Shown: in pieces, positions 26,416 to 35,422 of the stretch
How the letters are laid out: each line of letters starts with the position of its first letter
Numbering within the stretch: the stretch's first letter is position 1
Source of the DNA: Leptospiraceae bacterium
GTDB taxonomy: Bacteria > Spirochaetota > Leptospiria > Turneriellales > Turneriellaceae
Direction: 5' to 3'
DNA: 64,000 nt
NCBI GenBank assembly: GCA_020440825.1
Contig: JAGRNJ010000003.1
Span: 26,997 to 90,996 of the forward strand
Translations under genes and position numbers: made by a program
The notes under the pieces: model-generated
Told to the model about the DNA's origin: nothing
The model's database searches: none
Seen by the model: only the letters and a program-made list of their open reading frames with translations

Positions 26416-27090
26416 ATGCTGCTGCTCTTGGGCGGCAGCGGAATGCGCTTTGGCTCTAATCTTCCTAAACAGTTCCATCTAGTGGCAAATGAGCCACTTT
26501 TCAAAGCAACCTGCAGAAGTTTGTGTGCTCTGCCATTTCGATATATTGTTCTAGTCGTTAACGAGAACTATATTGCAGAGAAGATTTTTACAAATGCGCT
26601 TCAAGAGTTGACTTTAGAATTTCCTTCTTCTCAGTTTATCGCGACAACTGGCGGGAACACCAGACACCTGAGTTTTCTCAATGGCCTGAAAGAACTGAAG
26701 AAAATAACTGGCACATCATCGCACATCGCAGTTCATGATGCCAATAGACCCTTCATTTCTGAATCATTTATAGAAAATATTCGAATTGCCTTCAATGAAC
26801 TGGGTGAAACCGCACATGCTGCAGTTCCTGTCATACCGGTAACAGATTCTATATTGCAAAAATACGAAAACGAAGAGGTACAATATCCCGACCGTAGTTC
26901 ATTGTTCGCGGTACAGACTCCGCAACTTTTATTTCTTCCCGCCTTTGAAAATCGGCTACAGACTTTAAATGAAGATAATTATACCGATGAGGGAAGCATG
27001 GCCTTAGCATTGGGTTTGAAAGTATTTACATTTGAAGGTGATCCCGGGAACGTAAAAATAACATACCCCAGTGACCTTAAACCTTCCTGA
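26416..27090 (+). CDS. ispD: 2-C-methyl-D-erythritol 4-phosphate cytidylyltransferase
   Basis: IspD transfers CMP from CTP to MEP in the non-mevalonate isoprenoid pathway. The 224-residue protein shows the nucleotide-binding loop LLLGGSGMRFG with KQF after it, VHDANRPFIS and the AVQTPQLL motif. The first ATG (26416) trims the N-terminus to the minimum and has no ribosome-binding site. The frame is open upstream to a CTG at 26380 that overlaps the PIN/TRAM stop as CTGA. A non-AUG, coupled start there would restore a more usual N-terminus. It is the last gene of the carD operon and converges on the MBL gene 43 bp away. Confidence 0.9.
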   Translation: MLLLLGGSGMRFGSNLPKQFHLVANEPLFKATCRSLCALPFRYIVLVVNENYIAEKIFTNALQELTLEFPSSQFIATTGGNTRHLSFLNGLKELKKITGTSSHIAVHDANRPFISESFIENIRIAFNELGETAHAAVPVIPVTDSILQKYENEEVQYPDRSSLFAVQTPQLLFLPAFENRLQTLNEDNYTDEGSMALALGLKVFTFEGDPGNVKITYPSDLKPS

Positions 27091-27133
27091 TCTAGAATGA
27101 TCGCAGTTTTCTTTTTTTGACCGATTACAATTT

Positions 27134-28090
27134 CTATATTTTAAAGCGAGCACCCTCTCTCGCTATGTGCAAGCGCGGCCAACTCTTACCCATCGAGTTT
27201 CTGTGTTTTACTGCTTCCCGATAATTTTCCATAAGTGTTTCATCTGAATAAGCCGGTTCATGATGTGTAAGAACCATATGCCGGGTACGCCATTTTAATG
27301 CACAGTTTACCGCCATTGTAAAGCTGGTATGACCCCAATCAAATTTTTGAAATGATTCATCGAGGGTATACTGTGCATCAAGCACAATAAGATCTGCATC
27401 ATTGAAGAAATCTGTACTGGTATTGAGGTCTTCCAGATAATCACCGGTGAATTCAACATCTGTTGCAAAGATAAAAGAACCCCTTTCATTGGTGAACCGG
27501 TAGGCAACACACCCCCCCGGATGTTTCAAAGGTATTGTGCGTACACTCAGACCCGGTTCAAGTTCATAAGATTTATCGATTTCAAGCTTAATAAAATTTT
27601 TAGTAGAAGCGGTGTCATTAAACGGTGCAGGAAAGAACCTGAAATCTGTCTGGTATGCAAGTCTCTCTTGCAGATCATCTAAAATTGAATAGAAATGTAC
27701 TTTATTCCCGGGAATATAGACTGGCTTAAAGAACGGCAATCCGTGAATATGATCCCAATGGGTATGGGTAAAAAATAGAGAGATTTCACCTTGGCCTTTG
27801 CCGAACTCTGAGGCCATAAGCTCATCACCCAGGGCACGAATACCGGTACCTGCATCGAGTATGTATATTTTACCTGAATCTGATTGTACTTCGACACAGG
27901 TCGTGTTGCCCCCGATATTGTATTTCAGGTTCTTGGGCAGGGTACGTATAAACGCAGGAATATCAAAGTTATCTTCTTTTTTTGATTTTTCCAGTGCTGT
28001 AGCAATAATAGTTGCCAATTTCTGCTGGTATTCATCGGACCCCATAGGGGAGGGCAAAGAACCCCGTACTCCGCGCAAGGTAATTCTCAT
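27134..28090 (-). CDS. Metallo-beta-lactamase-fold hydrolase
   Basis: The 318-residue protein has the MBL metal-binding motif HTHWDH at about residue 109. Further ligands are visible in PLKHPGG, IFATDVEF and the final MVLTHHEP. It begins with MRITLRGVRGSLPSPM, and NIGGNTTCVEV precedes the motif, as in a common group of bacterial 'MBL fold metallo-hydrolases' related to phosphodiesterases such as PhnP and RNase Z. The substrate is unknown. It is the last gene of the CHAT/ABC-F/PanE operon, overlapping PanE by 4 bp. Confidence 0.88.
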   Translation of the reverse strand: MRITLRGVRGSLPSPMGSDEYQQKLATIIATALEKSKKEDNFDIPAFIRTLPKNLKYNIGGNTTCVEVQSDSGKIYILDAGTGIRALGDELMASEFGKGQGEISLFFTHTHWDHIHGLPFFKPVYIPGNKVHFYSILDDLQERLAYQTDFRFFPAPFNDTASTKNFIKLEIDKSYELEPGLSVRTIPLKHPGGCVAYRFTNERGSFIFATDVEFTGDYLEDLNTSTDFFNDADLIVLDAQYTLDESFQKFDWGHTSFTMAVNCALKWRTRHMVLTHHEPAYSDETLMENYREAVKHRNSMGKSWPRLHIAREGARFKI

Positions 28091-29259
28091 TGAATTGCCC
28101 CCGCTTCTTGTATCATTCTGTTTATTGGTCTTTTCTTATGAAACGGCGAAAAAACCGGGTCATAAAAATTAATCAAACCAATCTGACGTTTTCCCTGCTC
28201 AATTTCATGAATTATTTCGGTGACCCGTTTATTGACGGGAACCCGAATTTTTTTCTTTTCGGCCAATCTGGCAATATACCCATTCAAATAATCAATTTCG
28301 GTTGGTAACCCGCGTTCTAATGACTGTAAACTGGAAGATTTGAGTTTCCGGTATTTGAAGCCAACCATTCGTATCAAGATATGTCTTTTGAGTTCACTAA
28401 ACCAGGATTGGCTCTTTGTAAATTCATAAAAATCAAGTCGTTTATTTACACTTTCAACTTTGATTGCGTATGCGTTGGCCACTTGCATGGCCTCAAACAT
28501 TATCTCTATGAAGAGATTCCGCATCAGCTTTTTTGACAGCATATCACCAAGATAGAGTCCACAAATTGCACCGAGAGAGGTTATACAGGAGTTAATAATT
28601 ATTTTTCCGTACAGATGACCTTCAATATTGTCAGTGATTTCGCAGGGTAAGGTGCAGTTCAGCATTTGCTGAACTGCAAGCAAAGCAGGTTCATTTACAT
28701 TTTCCCGCATTCCAATGAAGAAATCGCCACCAGAAGTCACTTCGATTCTGTTATCGCTCTGCATGGTTGAACCCCAGCCGACCACGCATCCCGCGACACG
28801 ATGTGACGAGAATTTTTTATCGAGCAAGTCAAGTACATTGCCATTTTGCAGTGAGACAATAATTCCATCTTTTTTCAACAGAGTTTTTAATTGAGCGGGC
28901 AATTTTTCAATTTCTGTAACTTTGGTTGCCAGAAACAATATATCAAACGGCCCCTTGAATTGTTGAATACTGGATTTCGGCTTCGCTACAACACTAAACT
29001 CTCGATCAGGATTTATGATGATCAAGTTTTCATTTTCAATTTTCTTTTGCTGTTCTTTGCGTCGAACGAGAATTTGTACATCATACCCGGCCTCAATCAT
29101 TGATGCAGCCACCGGCCCACCAATCGCCCCTGCCCCGATTAGACCAATTCGTGAATTTTTCCCGAACTGAGCAGGTTTGTTTGAAGTGCTCAGCTTTTTT
29201 GGGCTACTCTCAACTTGTCTGATGTCATGCTTTTGACGCTGTGGCATAGTGTTTTTCAC
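28087..29259 (-). CDS. Ketopantoate-reductase-like (PanE/ApbA) NADP oxidoreductase
   Basis: The 390-residue protein has the NADP-binding motif RIGLIGAGAIGGPVA at about residue 37. It also has the PanE-type SLQNG and later a catalytic Lys candidate in GHLYGKIIINSCI. The C-terminal helical domain includes ERGLPTEIDYLNGYI, a strong ApbA signature. Ketopantoate reductase makes pantoate for coenzyme A, but many paralogues act on other 2-keto acids. It is longer than PanE (about 300), with a polar N-terminal extension of about 35 residues and an extended tail. Only two nearby ATG starts (29259, 29247) are available, so the 35-bp overlap with the ABC-F gene appears real. Confidence 0.85.
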   Translation of the reverse strand: MKNTMPQRQKHDIRQVESSPKKLSTSNKPAQFGKNSRIGLIGAGAIGGPVAASMIEAGYDVQILVRRKEQQKKIENENLIIINPDREFSVVAKPKSSIQQFKGPFDILFLATKVTEIEKLPAQLKTLLKKDGIIVSLQNGNVLDLLDKKFSSHRVAGCVVGWGSTMQSDNRIEVTSGGDFFIGMRENVNEPALLAVQQMLNCTLPCEITDNIEGHLYGKIIINSCITSLGAICGLYLGDMLSKKLMRNLFIEIMFEAMQVANAYAIKVESVNKRLDFYEFTKSQSWFSELKRHILIRMVGFKYRKLKSSSLQSLERGLPTEIDYLNGYIARLAEKKKIRVPVNKRVTEIIHEIEQGKRQIGLINFYDPVFSPFHKKRPINRMIQEAGAIQ

Positions 29260-30853
29260 GAAGCTGCTTTATTTCGGGTGATACGATGTAATCATCAAAA
29301 CTCATCATTTTATCGATGCATCCAGATGGGGTTAATTCAAGTATTCGATTGGCCACTGATTCATTAAACTCATGATCTTTCGAGGCAAGAATCAGAGCCT
29401 GGTTGAATTTGATAAGCCCGTTATTGAGAGCGGTAATCGATTCCAGGTCAAGATGGTTTGTTGGCTCATCAAACATCAGAAAGTTTGCACCCGAGAGCAT
29501 CATTCTCGCCAATAAACAGCGAACTTTTTCACCACCCGAGAGAACTCCTGATTTTTTATGCACCTCATCTCCGGAAAACAGCATTCGCCCAAGGAAACCT
29601 CGTATAAAGTTTTCTTCCTGGTCTTCACTATACTGTCGCAACCAGTCAATGAGGTTTAAGTCGTCATTGAAATCTTTGTCATGATCTTGAGAGAAGTAGC
29701 CCATAGTGACAGTCTCACCCCACACAATACTGCCTGAGTCCGGTGTTTCTTCACCAGAGAGAAGTTTAAATAGAAGAGTCTTGGCATTTTCATCTTGCCC
29801 GAATAAACTGATCTTGTCTCCCTGATTAACTGTAAACGAAACATTACTGACGAGCTCTACCCCATCTAATTTTTTAGACAGGTTTTTGACTTCCAGAATA
29901 TTCTTCCCGAGTTCGCGAGCGGGCTTGAAATCTACATAAGGATATTTTCTAGTCGAAGGTTTAATCTCATCGAGGGAAATTTTATCAAGCAATTTCTTTC
30001 GGGAGGTCGCCTGCTTTGCTTTTGAGGCATTCGATGCAAAGCGTGCAATAAAATCTTGCAGCTCTTTCATTTTCTCTTCTTTTTTCTTATTGGCATCTTT
30101 CATCTGTTTATAGGCTAATTGACTTGACTGATACCAGAAATCATAATTGCCCATATAGATGCTGATCTTACCAAAATCGATGTCAGCAATATGAGTACAT
30201 ACATTATTCAGGAAGTGTCGATCATGGGAAACAACGATTACAGTGTTTGAAAAATTGATCAGAAATTCTTCGAGCCACATGATCGATTCTAAATCAAGGT
30301 GGTTGGTAGGCTCATCGAGTAAAAGAATTTCAGGATTTCCGAACAAGGCCTGGGCAAGCAACACCCTTACTTTCTGTGAGCCGTCCAGAGATTTCATTGA
30401 TTTTTGATGCAGGTCATCTGAAATTCCCAGCCCTTTCAGCAAGGTGGCAGCTTCTGCTTCTGAACTCCATCCGTCTAATTCTTCAAACTTCTCTTCAAGT
30501 TCAGAAATTCGAATACCGTCTGCATCTGAAAAATCAGGTTTGGCATATAATTGCTCTTTTTCTGCCATTATTTTATACAGTTCGGGATAACCCATGATAA
30601 CAGTGGGCAACACATCAAATTCATCATATTCAAAATGGTTCTGTCTTAAAACCGCAATTCTTGCCGATTGCGGTTTGATAACTTCGCCTGAACTTGGTTC
30701 AACCTCACCCTGCAAAATCTTGAGAAAAGTAGATTTACCAGCCCCGTTTGCACCGATCATACCATAACAATTGCCCGGTGTGAATTTTATATTCACATCT
30801 TCGAACAGTACCCTTTTCCCGAATTTTAATGTTAATACGCTGGTTTGAATCAT
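29225..30853 (-). CDS. ABC-F family ATPase (YbiT/YkpA-like)
   Basis: The 542-residue protein has two ABC cassettes joined by a charged coiled linker and no membrane segments. The first has Walker A GANGAGKST, a changed signature SLDGSQ and Walker B LLLDEPTNHLD. The second has a degenerate Walker A (FGQDENAKTLL), signature LSGGEKVR and Walker B LMFDEPTNHLD. ABC-F proteins act on ribosomes in translation quality control or antibiotic resistance. The degenerate second P-loop is, from memory, shared with YkpA-type relatives and not a defect. It overlaps the CHAT gene by 4 bp and PanE by 35 bp. Confidence 0.92.
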   Translation of the reverse strand: MIQTSVLTLKFGKRVLFEDVNIKFTPGNCYGMIGANGAGKSTFLKILQGEVEPSSGEVIKPQSARIAVLRQNHFEYDEFDVLPTVIMGYPELYKIMAEKEQLYAKPDFSDADGIRISELEEKFEELDGWSSEAEAATLLKGLGISDDLHQKSMKSLDGSQKVRVLLAQALFGNPEILLLDEPTNHLDLESIMWLEEFLINFSNTVIVVSHDRHFLNNVCTHIADIDFGKISIYMGNYDFWYQSSQLAYKQMKDANKKKEEKMKELQDFIARFASNASKAKQATSRKKLLDKISLDEIKPSTRKYPYVDFKPARELGKNILEVKNLSKKLDGVELVSNVSFTVNQGDKISLFGQDENAKTLLFKLLSGEETPDSGSIVWGETVTMGYFSQDHDKDFNDDLNLIDWLRQYSEDQEENFIRGFLGRMLFSGDEVHKKSGVLSGGEKVRCLLARMMLSGANFLMFDEPTNHLDLESITALNNGLIKFNQALILASKDHEFNESVANRILELTPSGCIDKMMSFDDYIVSPEIKQLREKHYATASKA

Positions 30854-32721
30854 AAGCTCAGAGTGCCTTCTGCCCGGGTATAAAGAATCTCATATAAATT
30901 GCCTTGGTGCTCAATCTTTAAATTCATATAGGGAGAGAGGTCTAAAAATATCCTTTTGATCGGATTAAAAAACACACACTTGCCGACAAGCGAAGTTGTT
31001 TTCTCTGTAATTTCATTAAATACAGTGACATTGGCCTGGGTGGGCAAAATAATATCGCGCATACCATGGTACTCTGTTGTACCTTGCAGACTCAATTGTC
31101 TGTATCCCGGTTCCATAATACGGTAGAAACCATAATTTCTTACTGCATCAAAATCGAGTAGAATTGTCTCTAGCAGGTATTGCATTGTGATTTCATAACT
31201 TTCAAATTCTTCTTTCGAAAGTTTTGTCTCTTCAATTTTTTTGCTCCATGCTGCGAACTTCAATAGACTGTCTTTATGTACATAAAGTATTTCCATGAGA
31301 TTTGGCATAACCGGATGTGTGCGCAAAGCCTTTATTTTTGCCAGTGAACTATATAAAGTCTCTAAAGTTCCAGGTATATTTAAAGGGTCAAAAACCCCGC
31401 TATACTGCACTTTCAATGTATCGAGGTTGGCCAGAATAACCGAAGTAACAAACAGAATAAACTGTTTGGCCAGATTCGATAAAGCCAGAACAATCTGTAC
31501 CGGTTTTTCACGCGCTTCAGAAACACGATGAAATACGGAATATGCCTCTGCCACACCAAACGGAAATTTTTCCATTACATGTCGGGGATCAAGCAGGTTA
31601 TTTTCAAGATCTGGAACAGTCGCTCCACTTCTCAGTATTCGTGAATCGGGATTTCCAATTAAAAGATAGCTTGCCCAGGTAAGGTCATTCAAGTTAAAAT
31701 TGTCCCGCGCAAATTTCCTGCTCAGTTGCAGTGCTTCACCTATCGAAGAACCCGAAAAAAGATTACTGTAAAAATGCTGAATAAACTGCAGCGTAGAGTT
31801 TGAATCAGGCATTTGCCAATTTGTACCAATATAGTTACTTTCAGTAGTGCTCAAAAATGAACTGGCAAATTGACCATACCATTCTGCATTTTCATCCAGT
31901 TGTTTGGCCCTGCCACTGGCGCAGGAATTTGAAAATATCAAAGAAGGTTTTGCACCTGATTTTGTTATCTCTCTTGAGTGAAGAATCTTTTGATCGTAAA
32001 GAATCCACCCATTCTCATCAATACGTTCATTGTGGTGTAAATGCCCTGCATAATGAATAATGTCGCGACCTTGAATCGCATTGAGCAGAGTCAGTTTTGT
32101 CGCACCCCGCCCGCCCAAAAGTTCAATACTTATTTTTTTTTCAGGCAATGCAACACTCAATTGTTCGAGCAAGGTCTCTCCCTCAATACGAGCCCATTCA
32201 AGATCTTCAGTCGGGTCTGCAATGATCAGCATGTTGATGCTTTCAGCGGGTTCTGAGTCATGAAACATACCCTGTCTACCCTTGACCGTTTTACCCACTC
32301 TGAATTTTTCCCAGAGAAAAGAATGGCCATCAAATAAAATCTCGAATGGAATGGATGCAAGCTGCTGGTCTATATGAAAGAACAGCGATCCGCCCGGAAT
32401 ATCTGAAATATAACTTTGTAATGGAACCGGTATCAGTTGCCGGTACAGAGTTTCACCAACTTGTTTCAGCTTTTCATACAGGTTCAAGTGCTCAAAAATG
32501 AATGCAGTTTTATGCTCATTCTCTTGTGAAAGACCGCTAAGCGATCGTGCGACATTGCTCACCCGATTGAGTTCATGCAGATATTCAGCGATCAGGTCAT
32601 CATCAATGATAGAAATAAGCTGTTCATTTTTAGTCAGCACAGGATTGTTTATTCGGGAATCCTGAATTATGTTATACACATTCGTGTTGCCGATACGATC
32701 GATTATTATACTGATTTGCAT
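30850..32721 (-). CDS. CHAT-domain (caspase-like) protein with unknown C-terminal region
   Basis: The 623-residue cytoplasmic protein has a CHAT caspase-like peptidase domain at about 110-365. The catalytic His is probably H227 in IIHYAGHLHH, and the Cys is C267 in LIFSNSCASG. TNWQMPDSNSTLQFIQHFYS and GSSIGEALQLSR are typical of the family. Residues about 380-620 form a mostly helical region and a short beta tail that I cannot assign. CHAT proteases act in bacterial immunity and programmed-death circuits, but many are housekeeping. It begins the operon and is coupled by a 4-bp overlap to the ABC-F gene. Confidence 0.85.
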   Translation of the reverse strand: MQISIIIDRIGNTNVYNIIQDSRINNPVLTKNEQLISIIDDDLIAEYLHELNRVSNVARSLSGLSQENEHKTAFIFEHLNLYEKLKQVGETLYRQLIPVPLQSYISDIPGGSLFFHIDQQLASIPFEILFDGHSFLWEKFRVGKTVKGRQGMFHDSEPAESINMLIIADPTEDLEWARIEGETLLEQLSVALPEKKISIELLGGRGATKLTLLNAIQGRDIIHYAGHLHHNERIDENGWILYDQKILHSREITKSGAKPSLIFSNSCASGRAKQLDENAEWYGQFASSFLSTTESNYIGTNWQMPDSNSTLQFIQHFYSNLFSGSSIGEALQLSRKFARDNFNLNDLTWASYLLIGNPDSRILRSGATVPDLENNLLDPRHVMEKFPFGVAEAYSVFHRVSEAREKPVQIVLALSNLAKQFILFVTSVILANLDTLKVQYSGVFDPLNIPGTLETLYSSLAKIKALRTHPVMPNLMEILYVHKDSLLKFAAWSKKIEETKLSKEEFESYEITMQYLLETILLDFDAVRNYGFYRIMEPGYRQLSLQGTTEYHGMRDIILPTQANVTVFNEITEKTTSLVGKCVFFNPIKRIFLDLSPYMNLKIEHQGNLYEILYTRAEGTLSL

Positions 32722-32911
32722 GTATATGTACGCTAATTTAACTTTCGGCTCAAAGATTGTATCAGTATATGAATTTTTAACAACTCTCGTAGAATCAAAC
32801 TGGAAAAGTGAGAATTTATAGAGAATAAGAACTGCAGGTACCTGCTTTACTTCACAAAGTACAATTTCCTATGGTCGGCAAAAGACTGATTAATGTGAAA
32901 AGGGAAAAGCA

Positions 32912-32949
32912 AAATGGCCGGTTCGTTTACAGAAAACTACCGGCCATTT
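32912..32949. terminator. Terminator after the acyl-CoA synthetase gene
   Basis: An 11-bp perfect stem AAATGGCCGGT (32912-32922) / ACCGGCCATTT (32939-32949) with a 16-nt loop lies 15 bp past the minus-strand stop at 32965. T-rich bases flank both sides (TTTTGCTTTT on the minus side, GTTTTTGT on the plus side), so it may work in either direction. Confidence 0.8.
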
Positions 32950-32964
32950 GTTTTTGTACAGCGA

Positions 32965-34872
32965 CTAAGCGTACATGCTTTTGATTAGACTGTCATATTT
33001 ATCTGTGACAACATGACGCTTGATCTTCAGAGTATTGTTCAGTTCATCACCCTGCTCAAAAGGCTTTTCGAGCAGTCTGAATACAGTTACTCGCTCAAAA
33101 CTTTTGAAGCCGGTATCTGCAGAAACCAGTCTTGAGATTTCCTTTTTGAATAAATCATTCACCTTGGGATCTTTGATCCAGTCTGCAAGAGAATCACCGG
33201 GAATACCATTGCTGCCTACCCAGGTTTTCAATTCTTCCTGGTTCGGAACAATCAGAGCACCAATTGTCTTCTGGTCCTGGCCAACACACATTACATGGTC
33301 AACAAAGGCAGATTCTTTGATTTTCTCTTCAATAGGGGTTGGTTCGACATTTTCACCACCTACCAGTACGATTGTGTCTTTAGAACGGCCAACAATAGAT
33401 ACCTCGCCCGAATTGGTAAACATGACAAGGTCACCTGTATTGAACCAGCCATCATTGGTTAGAACTTCATCTGTTTTTTTCTGGTTTTTATAGTAGCCTT
33501 TCATTACCTGTGGCCCACGAACGTGCAGCGTACCTTTTGCACCGCGTACATCCGTCACATCTTTTCCTTCCAGGTCAATCAGCTTGGCTTCGGTCTGTTC
33601 AACCAGCGGACCTACCGTCCCGGGTATCACACGTCCCGGTAAGCGAACCGAGAGTACAGGACAGGTTTCTGTAAGACCATAGCCTTCCAGAATTTTGATG
33701 CCAATTGCTGCAAAAAAGTCATCAATATAACCGGGCAATGCTCCGCCGCCTGATATCGAACCCTTCATTTTGCCGCCAGTGGCAGCCAGTACCTTTTTAA
33801 ATACCAGAATGTCTCCCAGCTTTTTCGGTAAGAACAGAAGAATAACAAACAATAACCCTTTAATGCTTGAGAAAAATGCAACCAGTGGGTTTCTTGGGGT
33901 AAAGACCCGCAACTTACCACTCATCAGATTTTTGTTGTGGCGAAAGGCCAGTGAAATCTTTTTGAAAAAATTAAAAATTCCCTCTTTGCCAGATTTTTTA
34001 ACAACACCAATAATTTTATTGTATACACCTTCCCAGATTCTGGGTACAGCAGGTACATAAGTAGGCTGAATTTTGCGCATATCTTCGCCAATGTGCTTGA
34101 TGTCGGTGTAAGTGATGCTGGTACCCGAAGCAAAGAACAGGTATTCTGCAATACGCCCGAAAATATGCCATGGGGGCAGAAGGGTTAAACCGCGGTCATC
34201 GGGACCGACATCCACCAGCTTCGGCAGAACATTTAACTGGTGAGCAAAGTTCGAGTGAGAAAGCATCACCCCTTTTGGTTCGCCGGTTGTTCCCGAAGTG
34301 TACACAATCGTAGCCAGATCATCTGATTCAATCGCAGGACCTCGTTTATCAAACTCTGCTGATTCAGACGCATTTGAGGTAATCAGCTGACGACCCTTTT
34401 CAATAATTTCTGTCATTGTAAAAACATTAGAATGGGCACTTGATTTCTGATCATTCAGTACAATGTATGTTTTTACCTGTTGTTTGTATTTTGAGAGACC
34501 CTTCTCAATTTTTTCGATTTGTGCAGCATTGTGAACCAGTACAATTTCACAGCCTGAGTGATCGACGATATAAGCGATTTCATCGCCAGTTGAGTCGGTT
34601 CCTCGCGGAACATCTACCCCTGCAATAAACTGGATTGCTAAATCAGATATAAGCCAATAATGGGAAACATCTGCAATCAATGCAATATGGGCTTTTGGTT
34701 TCACGCCCAAATGTATCAAGCCGACGCCGAAAGCTTTGACGACTTCGTGTAATTCAGAATAAGTTTTTGTATGAAAATCTTCACCGCTCAACCGGTAGCG
34801 TACTGCCAATCGATCAGGAAATAGTGTGAACGTGCTTTGAAACGCGTCATAAAGTGTTTTGTATTTTGCCAT
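32965..34872 (-). CDS. Long-chain acyl-CoA synthetase (AMP-forming)
   Basis: The start is placed at 34872 (MAKYKTLYDAFQ), because a GGGGGA ribosome-binding site lies 4 bp upstream. The longer frame to 34965 adds 31 unrelated residues. The 635-residue enzyme activates fatty acids through acyl-AMP to acyl-CoA. The P-loop-like motif TIVYTSGTTGEPKGVMLSH, the GYGLTETCPV motif and the GWFNTGDLVMF hinge are present. The C-terminal catalytic Lys lies in NTLKIKRH. The insertion and length match the long FAA/FadD15-like bacterial subgroup. It is monocistronic with its own terminator. Confidence 0.94.
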   Translation of the reverse strand: MAKYKTLYDAFQSTFTLFPDRLAVRYRLSGEDFHTKTYSELHEVVKAFGVGLIHLGVKPKAHIALIADVSHYWLISDLAIQFIAGVDVPRGTDSTGDEIAYIVDHSGCEIVLVHNAAQIEKIEKGLSKYKQQVKTYIVLNDQKSSAHSNVFTMTEIIEKGRQLITSNASESAEFDKRGPAIESDDLATIVYTSGTTGEPKGVMLSHSNFAHQLNVLPKLVDVGPDDRGLTLLPPWHIFGRIAEYLFFASGTSITYTDIKHIGEDMRKIQPTYVPAVPRIWEGVYNKIIGVVKKSGKEGIFNFFKKISLAFRHNKNLMSGKLRVFTPRNPLVAFFSSIKGLLFVILLFLPKKLGDILVFKKVLAATGGKMKGSISGGGALPGYIDDFFAAIGIKILEGYGLTETCPVLSVRLPGRVIPGTVGPLVEQTEAKLIDLEGKDVTDVRGAKGTLHVRGPQVMKGYYKNQKKTDEVLTNDGWFNTGDLVMFTNSGEVSIVGRSKDTIVLVGGENVEPTPIEEKIKESAFVDHVMCVGQDQKTIGALIVPNQEELKTWVGSNGIPGDSLADWIKDPKVNDLFKKEISRLVSADTGFKSFERVTVFRLLEKPFEQGDELNNTLKIKRHVVTDKYDSLIKSMYA

Positions 34873-35158
34873 AGTTCCCCCAGAGTTCTTGTATGGAAAT
34901 GTCTGAAAAACGAACCTTTCAGATTTAACCGAATTCCTCGTGGTATGTGAAACCAATCCGGTCAAGTAAAAAAAAGAAAACGTCGTCTTATCGACTGAAA
35001 CTCGAAATGATTCGATTTATCGCCTGAATTCTGGTCGAATGCAACGAGCATATATAGATTCGAACTATGGAAGCTGTGGTCGTGATGGTTATGTGTTTTT
35101 TTTCAGGCACCTTTCTTCTTTACCGCGCATACTCCCATCGCAGAACGGCTTGCATCCG

Positions 35159-35422
35159 ATGCCAAACTCTCGACAAGAAACCCTGACTCTCGACCAGCTT
35201 CAACCTGCGCAGATTGGCGTGATCGTCGATCTCGACTCTGACAATACCCACTTAAAATACCGGCTGCAATCGATTGGCTTTATTCCCGGTGAAACCCTGC
35301 AGATGCTTCGAACCTCACCATTTGGTGACCCGATTGAAGTCGAAATCATGGGTACCCGTTTCTGCTTAAGAAAATCAAGTGCCAGACACATTAGGGTAAG
35401 GCGGATGAACGACGATGCCTGA
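35159..35422 (+). CDS. feoA: FeoA-like ferrous iron transport protein
   Basis: The start at 35159 gives 87 residues with the FeoA SH3-like fold. TLDQLQPAQIGVIVDLD is followed by the typical LKYRLQSIGFIPGETLQML and a final LRKSSARHIRV. The ATG at 35039 would add 40 residues of no family look. FeoA is a small cytoplasmic partner of FeoB. It overlaps feoB by 8 bp. No Fur-box-like sequence was recognized upstream. Confidence 0.88.
   Translation: MPNSRQETLTLDQLQPAQIGVIVDLDSDNTHLKYRLQSIGFIPGETLQMLRTSPFGDPIEVEIMGTRFCLRKSSARHIRVRRMNDDA

Noticed and set aside
29700..29860. Lost second Walker A in the ABC-F protein
   Set aside because: Related YkpA/YbiT-type proteins, as I recall, also have a degenerate second P-loop, so it is not evidence of decay.
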